Of a stretch of DNA of 64,000 bases, positions 27,742 through 38,123 are shown piece by piece (position 1 is the stretch's first letter; every line of letters begins with the position of its first letter). Origin of the DNA: Mycobacterium persicum. Lineage in GTDB: Bacteria; Actinomycetota; Actinomycetes; Mycobacteriales; Mycobacteriaceae. The translations under genes and the position numbers were made by a program. The stretch spans positions 24,019 through 88,018 of the forward strand of contig NZ_MVIF01000013.1 of the NCBI RefSeq assembly GCF_002086675.1, in the 5' to 3' direction. Under the pieces are notes generated by a model. That model did not search any database. It was not told the DNA's origin and worked only from the letters and a program-made list of their open reading frames with translations.

Positions 27742-30567
27742 GTGCCCGACCATTCAACGTTCGCAGACCGCCATATCGGGCTGGACCACGACGCCGTCGC
27801 AACGATGCTGGCGGTCATCGGTGTCGACACGCTCGACGACGTAGCATCCAAAGCGGTTCCCGCCGGCATCCTCGATGCCCTCACCGACGGCGGTGCCGCA
27901 CCGGGCCTGGACCGGCTGCCGCCGCCCGCCAGCGAGGCGGAGGCGTTGGCCGAGCTGCGGGCACTGGCCGACGCCAATACCGTCGCGGTATCGATGATCG
28001 GGCAGGGCTACTACGACACGTTCACCCCGCCCGTGCTGCTACGCAACATCATGGAGAACCCGGCCTGGTATACGGCCTACACGCCCTACCAACCCGAGAT
28101 CAGTCAGGGGCGCCTGGAAGCGCTGCTCAATTTCCAGACGATGATCACCGACCTCACCGGCCTCGAGATCGCCAACGCGTCGATGCTCGACGAGGGCACC
28201 GCTGCCGCCGAAGCCATGACGCTGATGCACCGCGCCACCCGCAGCCGGTCGAACCGGCTGGCCGTCGACGTCGATGTGTTCAGTCAGACCGCCGCCGTAC
28301 TCGCCACCCGCGCCAAGCCGTTGGGCATCGAGATCGTCACCGCCGATCTGCGTAATGGTCTTCCAGAGGGGGAGTTGTTCGGCGTTATCGCCCAGCTGCC
28401 CGGGGCCAGCGGCCGGATCACCGACTGGACCGCTCTGGTGCAGCAGGCCCACGACCGTGGCGCGCTGGTGGCCATCGGCGCCGACCTGTTGGCGCTGACG
28501 CTGATCACCCCGCCCGGTGAGATCGGCGCCGACGTCGCGTTCGGAACCACCCAACGTTTCGGGGTGCCAATGGGGTTCGGCGGTCCGCATGCGGGATATC
28601 TGTCCGTGCACGCCAAGCATGCCCGGCAGTTGCCCGGACGCCTGGTGGGGGTGTCCGTCGACGATGACGGTAATCCGGCCTATCGGCTGGCGCTGCAAAC
28701 CCGCGAGCAGCATATCCGCCGCGACAAGGCGACTAGCAATATCTGCACCGCGCAGGTGCTGCTGGCGGTGATGGCCGCGATGTACGCCAGCTACCACGGC
28801 GCCGCGGGGCTGACCGCGATCGCGCGGCGGGTGCATGCTCATGCCGCAACCATCGCCGCTGCCCTCGGCGATGCGCTGGTGCACGACCGGTTTTTCGACA
28901 CCGTGCTGGCGCGAGTGCCCGGGCGCGCCGACCAGGTGCTGGCCGCGGCCAAGGCCAACGGCATCAACGTGTGGCGGGTCGACGCCGACCAGGTGTCGGT
29001 GGCCTGCGACGAAACCACCACCGACGAGCATGTGGCTGCGGTGCTGCAGGCCTTCGGGGTGGAGCCTGCCGAGCCGATGTGCGCGGGGATCGCCAACCGC
29101 ACCTCGGCGTTCCTGACGCACTCGGCGTTCATGCAATACCACACCGAAACCGCGATGATGCGCTACCTGCGCACGCTGGCGGACAAGGATATCGCCTTGG
29201 ACCGCAGCATGATTCCGCTCGGCTCCTGCACGATGAAGCTCAATGCCGCCGCGGAGATGGAGTCGATCACCTGGCCGGAGTTCGGGCGCCAGCATCCCTT
29301 TGCGCCGGCGTCGGACACGCCCGGGTTGCGCCGGCTGATCGGCGACCTGGAGCGTTGGCTGGTGGCGATCACCGGCTACGACGCCGTCTCGCTGCAGCCC
29401 AACGCGGGTTCGCAGGGGGAGTACGCCGGTTTGCTGGCGATCCATGACTACCACGCCAGCCGCGGTGAGTCGCACCGTGACATCTGCCTGATCCCGTCCA
29501 GCGCGCACGGCACCAACGCCGCCTCGGCCGCGCTGGCCGGAATGAAGGTGGTGGTTGTGGGCTGTCATGACAACGGTGACGTCGACCTCGACGATCTGCG
29601 CGCCAAGGTCAGCGACCATGCGGACCGGTTGTCGGCGTTGATGATCACCTACCCGTCCACGCACGGCGTCTACGAGCACGACATCGCCGAGATCTGCGCG
29701 GCGGTGCACGACGCCGGCGGCCAGGTGTATGTCGACGGGGCGAATCTCAACGCGCTGGTCGGCCTGGCCCGGCCGGGCAAGTTCGGTGGTGACGTCAGCC
29801 ATCTGAACCTGCACAAGACGTTCTGCATTCCGCACGGCGGCGGCGGCCCGGGAGTCGGGCCGGTCGCGGTGCGCTCGCATCTGGCCCCGTTCCTGCCGGG
29901 CCACCCGTTCGCACCTGAATTGCCACCGGGACACCCGGTATCGTCGGCGCCCTACGGCTCGGCGTCGATCCTGCCGATCACCTGGGCCTACATCCGAATG
30001 ATGGGCGCGGACGGTCTGCGGGCGGCATCGCTGAACGCGATCGCGTCGGCCAACTACATCGCTCGGCGCCTCGACGAGTATTTCCCGGTGCTCTACACCG
30101 GCGAGAACGGCATGGTCGCTCACGAGTGCATCCTGGACCTGCGCGCCATCACCAAGACAACCGGAGTCACGGTCGACGACGTCGCAAAGCGGTTGGCGGA
30201 CTACGGTTTCCACGCGCCGACAATGAGCTTCCCGGTGGCCGGAACGCTGATGGTGGAACCGACCGAGAGTGAGAGCCTGGCCGAGGTCGACGCATTCTGC
30301 GAAGCCATGATCAGCATCCGTGCCGAGATCGACCGAGTCGGGGCCGGCCAGTGGCCGGTGGACGACAATCCATTGCGGGGTGCGCCGCATACCGCCGAGT
30401 GCCTGCTGGTGGCCGACTGGGACCACCCGTACACCCGCGAGGAGGCCGCCTATCCACTGGGCGCCGGGTTCCGGCCCAAGGTCTGGCCGCCGGTGCGCCG
30501 CATCGACGGTGCCTACGGCGACCGCAACCTGGTCTGCTCGTGCCCTCCGGTGGAGGCGTTTGCCTAA
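27742..30567 (+). CDS. gcvB: Glycine dehydrogenase (aminomethyl-transferring), P protein
   Basis: This 941-residue PLP enzyme decarboxylates glycine and passes the aminomethyl group to lipoyl-GcvH. It is the fused single-chain form, with an N-terminal half that begins [20 protein letters not shown] and a C-terminal half carrying the PLP Lys692 in [18 protein letters not shown]. Other family segments include [14 protein letters not shown] and [21 protein letters not shown] 27742 has AGGAG seven bases upstream. It is controlled by the tandem riboswitch just upstream. M. tuberculosis Rv1832 has the same length. The end lies 14 bases from the converging dehalogenase gene. Confidence 0.97.
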   Translation: MPDHSTFADRHIGLDHDAVATMLAVIGVDTLDDVASKAVPAGILDALTDGGAAPGLDRLPPPASEAEALAELRALADANTVAVSMIGQGYYDTFTPPVLLRNIMENPAWYTAYTPYQPEISQGRLEALLNFQTMITDLTGLEIANASMLDEGTAAAEAMTLMHRATRSRSNRLAVDVDVFSQTAAVLATRAKPLGIEIVTADLRNGLPEGELFGVIAQLPGASGRITDWTALVQQAHDRGALVAIGADLLALTLITPPGEIGADVAFGTTQRFGVPMGFGGPHAGYLSVHAKHARQLPGRLVGVSVDDDGNPAYRLALQTREQHIRRDKATSNICTAQVLLAVMAAMYASYHGAAGLTAIARRVHAHAATIAAALGDALVHDRFFDTVLARVPGRADQVLAAAKANGINVWRVDADQVSVACDETTTDEHVAAVLQAFGVEPAEPMCAGIANRTSAFLTHSAFMQYHTETAMMRYLRTLADKDIALDRSMIPLGSCTMKLNAAAEMESITWPEFGRQHPFAPASDTPGLRRLIGDLERWLVAITGYDAVSLQPNAGSQGEYAGLLAIHDYHASRGESHRDICLIPSSAHGTNAASAALAGMKVVVVGCHDNGDVDLDDLRAKVSDHADRLSALMITYPSTHGVYEHDIAEICAAVHDAGGQVYVDGANLNALVGLARPGKFGGDVSHLNLHKTFCIPHGGGGPGVGPVAVRSHLAPFLPGHPFAPELPPGHPVSSAPYGSASILPITWAYIRMMGADGLRAASLNAIASANYIARRLDEYFPVLYTGENGMVAHECILDLRAITKTTGVTVDDVAKRLADYGFHAPTMSFPVAGTLMVEPTESESLAEVDAFCEAMISIRAEIDRVGAGQWPVDDNPLRGAPHTAECLLVADWDHPYTREEAAYPLGAGFRPKVWPPVRRIDGAYGDRNLVCSCPPVEAFA

Positions 30568-30581
30568 CTCGAGTTGAGGTC

Positions 30582-31454
30582 TCAGCCGAAGCGCTCGATG
30601 ATCGCGGCGGCGATCTCCTGCGGCGCGTCTTCTTGAATGAAGTGCTTAGCATTGGGCAACTCGACAAGGACATGATCGGGGAATGTGGCGCGCATCCGCG
30701 GCAGGCATGGGCCGGGCCGGAATGCGAAATCTTTCATACCCCAAACGAATAGCGCGGGTTTGCCGCCGAGTTTGACCGGCACGTCGCGGGCCAGCCGCGC
30801 CAGCAACGGGTGGGCGGCCAGGATTTCCTTGGGCATCCTCGCCACCCCCGGCCGGTCCGCGGGGCTGGCCTGCACGGCCCGGTAGTGCTCCATCACCGCA
30901 GGGCTGGGGCGGTGCTCGGTCCCGGCCGGAATCAACCGCTCCACAAAGAAATTGCGCTGCACGATCGCATACTGCAACGGCGGGCTGGACATCACCCTGC
31001 TGAACACCTTCATCGTCAGCGTGTCCGCCGGCCAGAACCAGGTGTTGCCCAACACGACTCCGCGGACCCGCTCGGCGCGGTCCACCGATACCGCCATACC
31101 GATGGGACCACCCCAGTCCTGACCCATGGTGAGGTAACCGTCGAGACCAAGGTGGTCGACGAATTCACCGACCACCCGCGCGTGGTCGTCGATCCGGTAG
31201 CCGAACGCCGCGGGGCGCTCCGACAGGCCGAATCCGAGATAATCCGGTGCGATACAACGGAACCGGTCCCGCAGGGCCACGATGATATTGCGGTACAGGA
31301 AGCTCCAGGTCGGGTTCCCGTGGCACAGCAGGATTGGTGGCCCCTCTCCCTCGTCGACGTAGTGCACCCGCCCGTGCGAGCTGTCGAACCAGCGCGACTG
31401 GAACGGATACAACTGGGGATCGGGGGTGAAAACCGGGTTGAAATACGGGCTCAT
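30582..31454 (-). CDS. dhmA: Haloalkane dehalogenase-like alpha/beta hydrolase (Rv1833c / DhmA counterpart)
   Basis: The protein has 290 residues. ATG 31454 with AAGGAG five bases upstream is preferred over the longer frame from 31502. Dehalogenase hallmarks are present: HGNPTW (Asn47 and Trp50, halide and oxyanion contacts), nucleophile Asp113 followed by Trp114 in MGQDWGGP, and the C-terminal catalytic His in NAKHFIQED. Such enzymes hydrolyse carbon-halogen bonds; in mycobacteria the natural substrate is unknown. The start lies 38 bases from the divergent lipZ-like gene, which has a related fold and also an Asp nucleophile. Confidence 0.9.
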   Translation of the reverse strand: MSPYFNPVFTPDPQLYPFQSRWFDSSHGRVHYVDEGEGPPILLCHGNPTWSFLYRNIIVALRDRFRCIAPDYLGFGLSERPAAFGYRIDDHARVVGEFVDHLGLDGYLTMGQDWGGPIGMAVSVDRAERVRGVVLGNTWFWPADTLTMKVFSRVMSSPPLQYAIVQRNFFVERLIPAGTEHRPSPAVMEHYRAVQASPADRPGVARMPKEILAAHPLLARLARDVPVKLGGKPALFVWGMKDFAFRPGPCLPRMRATFPDHVLVELPNAKHFIQEDAPQEIAAAIIERFG

Positions 31455-31492
31455 TACGCTCCTTTTGTCGCTCACGATGGTATGTCGGAGGA

Positions 31493-32365
31493 GTGACATC
31501 ACCGAGTGTTCGAGCCTGGCGTGACGGCGGTCGCTGGCTGCACACCGCCACAGGCAAGGTGTTCGTCCGATCAGGGCCGGGCAACGCGCCTACCGTGTTG
31601 CTGTTGCACGGCTATCCGTCCAGTTCCTTCGACTTTCGGGGGGTCATTGCGCACCTGGCTGGTCAGGCGTGGGTGACCATGGATTTTCTCGGTTTCGGTC
31701 TGTCCGACAAGCCTCGCCCGCACCGCTACAGCCTGCTGGAGCAGGCCGATCTGGTGCAGGCCGTGGTTGGCCGAACCACCACCGGCCCGGTGGTGGTGCT
31801 GGCGCACGACATGGGCACGTCGGTGACCACCGAACTGCTCGCCCGGGACCTGGACGGGCGCCTGCCGTTCGATCTGCGCCGCGCAGTGCTGAGCAACGGC
31901 AGCGTGATCCTGGAACGGGCCAGCCTGCGGCCGATCCAGAAGGTGCTGCGCGGCCCGCTGGGGCCGGTTGCGGCCCGCCTGGTCACCCGCGGCGCCTTCC
32001 AACGCAGTTTTGGCAGGTTGTTTTCCGCCGGGCACCCGCTGTCGGAAGAGGAAGCCGAGGCCCAGTGGGAGCTACTGTCCTACCACGACGGCCATCGGAT
32101 ACCTCACCTGCTGATCAGCTATCTCGAAGAGCGGGTGCGGTATGCGCAGCGTTGGCACGGCGCCGTACGCGACTGGCCCAAGCCGCTGGGGTTTGTCTGG
32201 GGGCTCGCCGATCCGGTGGCGACGACCAACGTGCTCAACGGATTACGGGACCTGCGCCCGCACGCCGCCGCCGTCGAACTGCCCGGCTTGGGCCACTATC
32301 CGCAGCTGGAGGATCCCCGGGCATATGCCGGGGCGGCGCTGTCGTTGCTGGTGGACTCAGCCTAG
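31493..32365 (+). CDS. lipZ: Alpha/beta hydrolase with Asp nucleophile (LipZ, Rv1834 counterpart)
   Basis: This 290-residue protein closely resembles M. tuberculosis LipZ. The oxyanion region is LLLHGYPSSSFD. The nucleophile elbow reads VVLAHDMGTS with Asp106 where a true lipase has Ser. The catalytic His is in LPGLGHYPQLEDP. An Asp nucleophile is the mark of epoxide hydrolases and dehalogenases, so the 'Lip' name is probably misleading. GTG 31493 overlaps GGAGGAG, which is unusually close; another start slightly downstream cannot be excluded. It is divergent from dhmA. The last 9 bases overlap the end of the Rv1836c counterpart. Confidence 0.88.
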   Translation: MTSPSVRAWRDGGRWLHTATGKVFVRSGPGNAPTVLLLHGYPSSSFDFRGVIAHLAGQAWVTMDFLGFGLSDKPRPHRYSLLEQADLVQAVVGRTTTGPVVVLAHDMGTSVTTELLARDLDGRLPFDLRRAVLSNGSVILERASLRPIQKVLRGPLGPVAARLVTRGAFQRSFGRLFSAGHPLSEEEAEAQWELLSYHDGHRIPHLLISYLEERVRYAQRWHGAVRDWPKPLGFVWGLADPVATTNVLNGLRDLRPHAAAVELPGLGHYPQLEDPRAYAGAALSLLVDSA

Positions 32366-34474
32366 AAAGATGCTGAGTGCGGTCGCGAGGTCGGGGCCGG
32401 CCGACGTCGCCAGGTTCTGGTAGCTGCCACCACTGAGCTGCGCGACGGCTTCCCAGGTTGACCGGTCCGGGTCGGCGCCGAAATCGATGATGTTGACGGC
32501 GATGGGTTTGGCCGGGTCGGCGCTGGTGCGAATGAAGTCCTGCAGTCCCGGCCCGTCGAGGGTTTGGTCGGTGTGCGGCCCCCCAGTGATCACCAGGATC
32601 GAATTGGCTTGTCCGGCACGGAAGTTGGCCTGCACCTCTTGGTAGATCATCCGCAGCGTGGTGAACGACACCGCGCCGCCGCCCGACGAGTACTGCTTGT
32701 CCAGCGCGGCGGCCAGTGCCGCCGAGCGGGGCTGGCCGTTGACGGGGCCGGCCAGCGGTCCGGTCGGCACCTCGCTGCGACCCTCGTGGCCGTCGAACGT
32801 CCACAAGCCGATCACCGCGCTGGGCGGTAGCGTCTTCAGTCGGCTTTGAAGCGCCGCGACGACGTTGGCCAGACGCGTCTTGCCGCCATCGTCGGTGGGC
32901 ATCGACTGGTCAAGCATGATGGTCGCCGCTACACCGATCGACGGTGTGGCCATGGTGTCGGCCAGGGTGGCGCGCATCCCGTCGTCACCGATCGACAGCG
33001 GGGCGGGCAGCGCCGTGAAACTGGTGACCGGGCTGCTCGGCGGCTTGACGCCGTTGACCCGGAAGCCGGCTTTGGCCAGCTTCGCCAGTTGCTCGGGCTT
33101 ATGCACGTAGCGGGCGAAGGCGCTGGCCGCCGTGGTCTGCTCCTGCGACAGCCAGGAGCCGTTGAGCAGTACCGCCGGGTAGTCGGCGACCGCAACCGGC
33201 CCGGGCGGCAGCCAGGAGCTCAAAATCTTCTTCGCGTCCGACAGTGACTGAGCACGCTGGAACAACTGCTGCTCGGTGGTGACCACTGCGTGCACCGGCG
33301 CCGCCGCTGCGTCGCCGGATTTGACCAGCGTGTTCATCGCCTCGGTCAAGGACTCGTCGGCCAGCTTGGGCTGGGCGGCCATCAACGTGCGCACTGCGCC
33401 GCTTCCGGCGGTCGGCGGTGCTCCCGGCGGTGCCGATGCGACCGCGATCGCCTCGCCGGCCAGGAATGCGGCATCCCCGTTGCCGGCGACGGGCATAGCC
33501 AGACGCAGCGAACCCCAGGACGGCAGGTTCAACGCGGCCATCGAGTTCGGATTGGCCTGCAGCTGCGGTAGTGCTGCCCAGTTCTGGCTTGACAGCGGCT
33601 GCTGTAGCTCGGGGCGGATCGCGAGCAGCACTGGCGAGGTCGCCAGTGAACGGCTGTCGCTGATGGTCTGCTTACCGGTGGCCGCGGACAGGCGCGCCGC
33701 AGAGACGGAGCTGCCGGGGATCCACAGGCCGGGCTGGCCACCCAGTTCCGATGGCCATTTGCCGATGAAACCAGCGATGACGGCATCGGAATCGGCGGCC
33801 TTGACGGCCACCGTCACGCACTTGTCCCCGACCGGGCCGGCCGAGGCGTTGTAGCTGTCGGCGAACTCCTTGACCCGCTCGGCGATCGTCGGGTCGGCGA
33901 TGACGGCGACGGTGTCCTTGCCGCCCACACAGCGCGCTGCGGCGGTGCGGGAGCGGTGGTACAACGCGTCACCGAAGAAGCGCCACACAATCACCCCGGC
34001 GACCACCACGACGACCGCGACGAGGGCCACGATCACGCCGATGCTGACTCCGCGCCATCCGTCGGCGCTGCGGTGGCCGCCCTGCCAGTTGCCCAGCCCT
34101 CGGTGGCCGGCGGTGCGCAATGGTGGTGGGGGAGCCGCCGCCGATTCGGGACTCGGCGGCTCCTCACCCGCCGGACCCGAACCAAAGTCGGGATATTCAT
34201 CTGCGCCGTGGGCCGAATAATCGTCGACATGGTCATCCGCGCCGGGGTATGGAGCCTGTCCGGATAGGCCACCTTCGTCCCAGTATGCGTGGCCGTAGCC
34301 GCCTGGCGGTTCGACGGCCGACGGCTCGGCCGACCCGGGATATCCGACGTCTGAATGCCTGCCACCACCGGGCTGATCGGCTATCTGGTCGCCCCGTTCT
34401 TGCTGCTCCGCGGCGTATTCGTCAGGCGGTTGGTCAGCGGAATCCTCTGGGTCGGGCAAACTGTGCCTACCCAT
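32357..34474 (-). CDS. Membrane-anchored von Willebrand factor A domain protein (Rv1836c counterpart)
   Basis: The protein has 705 residues. Residues 1-150 are acidic, Pro/Gly-rich and probably disordered in the cytosol. One membrane helix lies at about 146-168 (GVIVALVAVVVVVAGVIVW). The outer part has a periplasmic solute-binding-like region (about 175-480, with DTVAVIADPTIAERVKEFAD) and a vWA domain (about 520-705). The vWA metal-ion site is IMLDQSMP (DxSxP type instead of DxSxS), with ITGGPHTD later. M. tuberculosis Rv1836c is very similar (677 residues). It probably senses or organises something in the cell envelope. It overlaps the converging lipZ end by 9 bases. Confidence 0.9.
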   Translation of the reverse strand: MGRHSLPDPEDSADQPPDEYAAEQQERGDQIADQPGGGRHSDVGYPGSAEPSAVEPPGGYGHAYWDEGGLSGQAPYPGADDHVDDYSAHGADEYPDFGSGPAGEEPPSPESAAAPPPPLRTAGHRGLGNWQGGHRSADGWRGVSIGVIVALVAVVVVVAGVIVWRFFGDALYHRSRTAAARCVGGKDTVAVIADPTIAERVKEFADSYNASAGPVGDKCVTVAVKAADSDAVIAGFIGKWPSELGGQPGLWIPGSSVSAARLSAATGKQTISDSRSLATSPVLLAIRPELQQPLSSQNWAALPQLQANPNSMAALNLPSWGSLRLAMPVAGNGDAAFLAGEAIAVASAPPGAPPTAGSGAVRTLMAAQPKLADESLTEAMNTLVKSGDAAAAPVHAVVTTEQQLFQRAQSLSDAKKILSSWLPPGPVAVADYPAVLLNGSWLSQEQTTAASAFARYVHKPEQLAKLAKAGFRVNGVKPPSSPVTSFTALPAPLSIGDDGMRATLADTMATPSIGVAATIMLDQSMPTDDGGKTRLANVVAALQSRLKTLPPSAVIGLWTFDGHEGRSEVPTGPLAGPVNGQPRSAALAAALDKQYSSGGGAVSFTTLRMIYQEVQANFRAGQANSILVITGGPHTDQTLDGPGLQDFIRTSADPAKPIAVNIIDFGADPDRSTWEAVAQLSGGSYQNLATSAGPDLATALSIFLG

Positions 34475-34558
34475 GTGGTGTCAGCGTCCTCTCCGTCGAA
34501 GATTGCCCAGAGTTCGACCAGGAATGAGCCAGCGACTGTTTCCAGTGGGTGCTGATGG

Positions 34559-36763
34559 TCACCCGCGCTGCGCCTTGAGTTCCCGACGACGGCGATGCAG
34601 GATCGGCTCGGTGTAACCGTTGGGCTGCTGCGCCCCGGACAGGATCAGGTCCTGAGCGGCCAAAAACGCGATGCTGTCATCGAAATCCGGCGCCATCGGG
34701 TGGTACCCGGGATCGCCGGCGTTCTGCTTGTCCACCAACGGCGCCATCCGCTCCAGGCTGGCCCGCACGTCTTCGCTGGTGATCACGCCATGTCGCAACC
34801 AGTTGGCCAGCAGCTGGCTGGAGATCCGCAGGGTGGCGCGGTCCTCCATGAGCGCCACGTTGTGGATGTCGGGCACCTTCGAACAGCCCACGCCCTGGTC
34901 GATCCAGCGCACCACGTAGCCGAGGATGGACTGGCAGTTGTTGTCGAGTTCCTCGCGGATCTCCTCGGGCGCCCAGGCCAGCTCCTTGGCCAGTGGAATG
35001 GTCAGCAGCTGATCGATGGTGGTACGGGTCTTGCCCTGCAGTTCCTTCTGCACGGCGAACACATCCACGTGGTGGTAGTGCATCGCATGCAGGGTGGCCG
35101 CCGTCGGGGAGGGCACCCACGCGGTGGTGGCGCCGGCCTTGGGCTGGGCGATCTTCTGCTCGACCATGTCGGCCATCAGCTCGGTCATCGCCCACATGCC
35201 CTTGCCGATCTGAGCCTTGCCGGTAAAGCCGGCGGCCAGCCCGATGTCGACGTTGGCGTCCTCGTATGCCTTGATCCAGGTGGTGTTCTTCATCGCACCC
35301 TTGCGGATCATCGGACCGGCTTCCATCGACGTGTGAATCTCGTCGCCGGTGCGATCCAGGAACCCGGTGTTGATGAAGACGACACGGTCGGCTGCGGCCT
35401 TGATACATGCCTTGAGGTTGACGGTGGTGCGGCGTTCTTCGTCCATGATGCCGACCTTCATGGTGCCCTGCGGCAACCCCAGCACGTCTTCCACGCGGCT
35501 GAACAGCTCGCAGGTGAAGGCCACCTCGGCCGGCCCGTGCATCTTGGGCTTGACGATGTAGATGGAGCCGGTTCGGCTATTGGTCAAGGGGCCGTTAGCC
35601 TCGCCGGCCCGCAGCCCATGGATTGCGATCAGGCCGGTGAGCAAGGCATCCATGATGCCCTCGAACACCTCTTTCTCGTCGCCCTTCTTGTCACCATGGC
35701 CGTCGGTGACAACGATCGCGTCGTTGGTCATCAGGTGACCGACATTCCGGACGAACAGCAGGCTGCGGCCGGGCAGGGTGAGCTCGCCGCCGTCGGGTGT
35801 GGTGTAAGTGCGGTCCTGGTTGAGGATCCGGGTGAAGGTCTTGCCGTCCTTGGTGACCTCCTCGGCCAGGTCACCCTTATTCAGGCCGAGCCAGTTGCGG
35901 TACCCGAGCACTTTGTCGTCCGCATCGACGGCGGCTACCGAATCCTCGAAGTCCATGATCGTGGTCACCGCCGATTCCAGGACCACGTCCTTGACGCCCG
36001 CGCGGTCGGTGGCGCCAATCGGCGACTCCGGGTCGATCAGGATCTCGATATGCAATCCGTGGTTGACCAGCAGCACCGAAGTCGGGGCCTCGGCCGCGCC
36101 GGTATACCCGGCGAACTGGCCGGCGTCGGCCAGGCCTGACGACGAGTCACCCAGGGAAACCACCAGGTGGCCGTCTTCCACCGTGAAGCCCGTGGCATCG
36201 GCGTAAGTGCCCCCGGACAGCGGCACGCTGTCGTCGAGGAACTTGCGTGCGTAGGCGATCACCTTGTCGCCGCGAACCTTGTTGTAGCTGGTGCCCTTTT
36301 CGGCCCCGTCGCCTTCCGGGATGACGTCGGTGCCGTACAACGCGTCGTACAGCGAGCCCCAGCGGGCGTTGGCCGCATTCAGCGCGAAGCGCGCGTTGAG
36401 TATGGGCACCACCAGTTGCGGGCCGGCGGTTCTGGTGATCTCGTCGTCAACCCCCGAGGTGGTGATGGTGAAATCCTCGGGTTCGGGCAGCAGATATCCG
36501 ATGTCGGTGAGGAATTGCCGGTAAGCCTCGGGGTCCAGCGGCTCGATCACCCGATGCCGATGCCACTTGTCGATCTGGGCCTGCAGATCATCTCTGATCT
36601 TGAGCAATTCCTGGTTCTGCGGGGTGAGGTCGGTGATCACTTTGTCGACGCCGGCCCAGAAGCTGTCCGGGTCCAGTCCGGTGCCGGGCAGGGCCTCGTT
36701 GTTCACGAAGTCATAGAGCACTCGAGCGACGCGCAGGTTCCCCGCCGGCACGCGGTCTGTCAT
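34559..36763 (-). CDS. glcB: Malate synthase G
   Basis: A 734-residue enzyme of the glyoxylate shunt: glyoxylate + acetyl-CoA + water give malate + CoA. ATG 36763 has GGAGGAG four bases upstream and starts [20 protein letters not shown] as in M. tuberculosis GlcB; the frame continues upstream for 71 codons without similarity. The TIM-barrel core carries [39 protein letters not shown] and [12 protein letters not shown] (Mg2+ and substrate contacts). The C-terminal catalytic region contains [20 protein letters not shown]. The stop is 84 bases from the Rv1836c counterpart start. Needed for growth on fatty acids or acetate. Confidence 0.97.
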   Translation of the reverse strand: MTDRVPAGNLRVARVLYDFVNNEALPGTGLDPDSFWAGVDKVITDLTPQNQELLKIRDDLQAQIDKWHRHRVIEPLDPEAYRQFLTDIGYLLPEPEDFTITTSGVDDEITRTAGPQLVVPILNARFALNAANARWGSLYDALYGTDVIPEGDGAEKGTSYNKVRGDKVIAYARKFLDDSVPLSGGTYADATGFTVEDGHLVVSLGDSSSGLADAGQFAGYTGAAEAPTSVLLVNHGLHIEILIDPESPIGATDRAGVKDVVLESAVTTIMDFEDSVAAVDADDKVLGYRNWLGLNKGDLAEEVTKDGKTFTRILNQDRTYTTPDGGELTLPGRSLLFVRNVGHLMTNDAIVVTDGHGDKKGDEKEVFEGIMDALLTGLIAIHGLRAGEANGPLTNSRTGSIYIVKPKMHGPAEVAFTCELFSRVEDVLGLPQGTMKVGIMDEERRTTVNLKACIKAAADRVVFINTGFLDRTGDEIHTSMEAGPMIRKGAMKNTTWIKAYEDANVDIGLAAGFTGKAQIGKGMWAMTELMADMVEQKIAQPKAGATTAWVPSPTAATLHAMHYHHVDVFAVQKELQGKTRTTIDQLLTIPLAKELAWAPEEIREELDNNCQSILGYVVRWIDQGVGCSKVPDIHNVALMEDRATLRISSQLLANWLRHGVITSEDVRASLERMAPLVDKQNAGDPGYHPMAPDFDDSIAFLAAQDLILSGAQQPNGYTEPILHRRRRELKAQRG

Positions 36764-37073
36764 GGTTCTCCTCCAAAATTGGCCGGTACTCGGCGGTATT
36801 CGCCGGTACTTGGGCCCCACTGGCTTCTCACTGGCTACGGCCCTCAGCCTACCGATCGGTAGCCTGACGAGCCTATCGGGCCAACCGCAAGGGCAGGTCA
36901 CGGCGCGCCCAAAGCCCCGCCGACGGTAGGCAGCCGGTCCCGCCGGCCGGGCGCTGGCAACGCATTTTCGCGGCATTTTCGCGGCATTTTCGCGGCATTG
37001 TCGCGCTGCCTGGGCGCGGCGGCCGGCTCGGCCGCCGATCGTCCCGGGTCCGTGTTCCGGTCAGCCGAACTGG
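36764..37073. other. Intergenic region at the place of vapBC13/PE_PGRS34
   Basis: In M. tuberculosis three genes (vapC13, vapB13, PE_PGRS34) separate glcB from Rv1841c. None is present in these 310 bases. The glcB promoter and leader must be here. Near 36783-36818 a GGCCGGTACTCGGCGGTATT-type imperfect repeat occurs, and an 11-bp tandem repeat lies at 36962-37005. Confidence 0.7.
36962..37005. repeat. 11-bp tandem repeat, four copies
   Basis: The unit GCATTTTCGCG occurs four times without gaps (36962, 36973, 36984, 36995); the last copy has one T-to-G change. It lies about 200 bases upstream of the glcB start and 69 bases after the end of the CNNM gene. Copy number may vary between strains, as in mycobacterial MIRU-VNTR loci. 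Confidence 0.95.
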
Positions 37074-38123
37074 TCAGTCGCGGTTTCGCTGGTCGCGCAT
37101 GGTGCCGACCAAGTCGTCCACCAGATCCTCGAGCGCCACCATGCCGACCACGGTGCCGTCGTCGGAAGTTACCAATGCCAGGTGGCTGTTGCTGCGACGC
37201 ATCCGCGACAAGGCATCGGCCAACGGCAGTGCCTTGGGAACCTGCGGCAGCGGACGCACCATGTCCACCTTGATCACGGTGTGGTCGTCTTCGCCCAGCG
37301 CCAACACGTCCTTGATGTGCACGTACCCGATGAATGTGCCGCGATCCACCACCGGGAACCGCGAGAAGCCGGTCCGGGCCAGCGCCTGCTCGACGGCGCC
37401 GACCGTCGGGCCCCATCCCGCCGCCGCCACCGGCACGGATCGAATGTCGAACACCGGGACAGCGACATCGGCGACCACCCGGGTGCGGATCCGCAGTGCG
37501 CGGGTCAGCCGGGTGTGCTCCTCGGGATCCAGCAAACCTTCGGAGACCGATTCGGCGATCATCTCCGAGAGCTCCACCGTGGAAACCGTGATGTCGAGTT
37601 CGTCTTTGGGCTCCACCCCGAGCGCACGCAGTATTGCTTTGGCGGACTTGTCGTAGAGCGCGATAAAAGGGCGAGCGGCCCGCATATAGATCAGATAGGG
37701 CGGAACAAGCAGCATCGCGGCCTTCTCGGGTCCGGCGATGGCGATGTTCTTCGGCACCATCTCACCGAGCAGCACGTGCAGCATCACCACGATCGATAGC
37801 GCGATCCCGAAAGACAGCAGATGCAGCAGCGCGTCAGGGATACCTGCCAGGTGCAGTAGCGGGTGCAATAACTGGGCAACCGCCGGTTCGCCGATTCGGC
37901 CCAGCAGGATCGAGAAGACCGTGATACCCAACTGAGCACCAGTCAGCATCAGCGCGAGCTGTTCGCCAGCCCGTATCACCGTGACCGCACTTGTCCGGCC
38001 CTGCTCGGCCAGCGCTTCCAGACGGTCACGCCGGGCCGAGATCAGCGCGAACTCCGCTCCGACGAAAAACGCGTTGGCACCGATCAGCAGGAACGTCAGC
38101 GCCACGGCCAGTATGGGATTCAT
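37074..38123 (-). CDS. CNNM-domain membrane protein with CBS pair (Rv1841c counterpart)
   Basis: The protein has 349 residues. The N-terminal CNNM/DUF21 membrane domain (about 1-185) begins [20 protein letters not shown] and contains [23 protein letters not shown]-domain pair follows (about 200-335), with [20 protein letters not shown] and [20 protein letters not shown]. The C-terminal CorC/HlyC domain seen in its neighbour is missing here. Relatives are linked to Mg2+/Co2+ efflux; the old 'hemolysin' label is not functional evidence. The start overlaps the stop of the upstream paralog by four bases (ATGA), so the two are co-translated and may form a heterodimer. Confidence 0.92.
   Translation of the reverse strand: MNPILAVALTFLLIGANAFFVGAEFALISARRDRLEALAEQGRTSAVTVIRAGEQLALMLTGAQLGITVFSILLGRIGEPAVAQLLHPLLHLAGIPDALLHLLSFGIALSIVVMLHVLLGEMVPKNIAIAGPEKAAMLLVPPYLIYMRAARPFIALYDKSAKAILRALGVEPKDELDITVSTVELSEMIAESVSEGLLDPEEHTRLTRALRIRTRVVADVAVPVFDIRSVPVAAAGWGPTVGAVEQALARTGFSRFPVVDRGTFIGYVHIKDVLALGEDDHTVIKVDMVRPLPQVPKALPLADALSRMRRSNSHLALVTSDDGTVVGMVALEDLVDDLVGTMRDQRNRD

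Noticed and set aside
27338..28355. Plus-strand frames over the glycine riboswitch
   Set aside because: The conserved sequence here is explained by the two aptamers; the peptides have no family features.
28039..30426. 795-residue minus-strand frame opposite gcvB
   Set aside because: His/Arg/Gly-rich antisense shadow; gcvB is intact with its PLP Lys and riboswitch.
34595..36139. 514-residue plus-strand frame opposite glcB
   Set aside because: No recognisable domain; it is the antisense of a highly conserved malate synthase.
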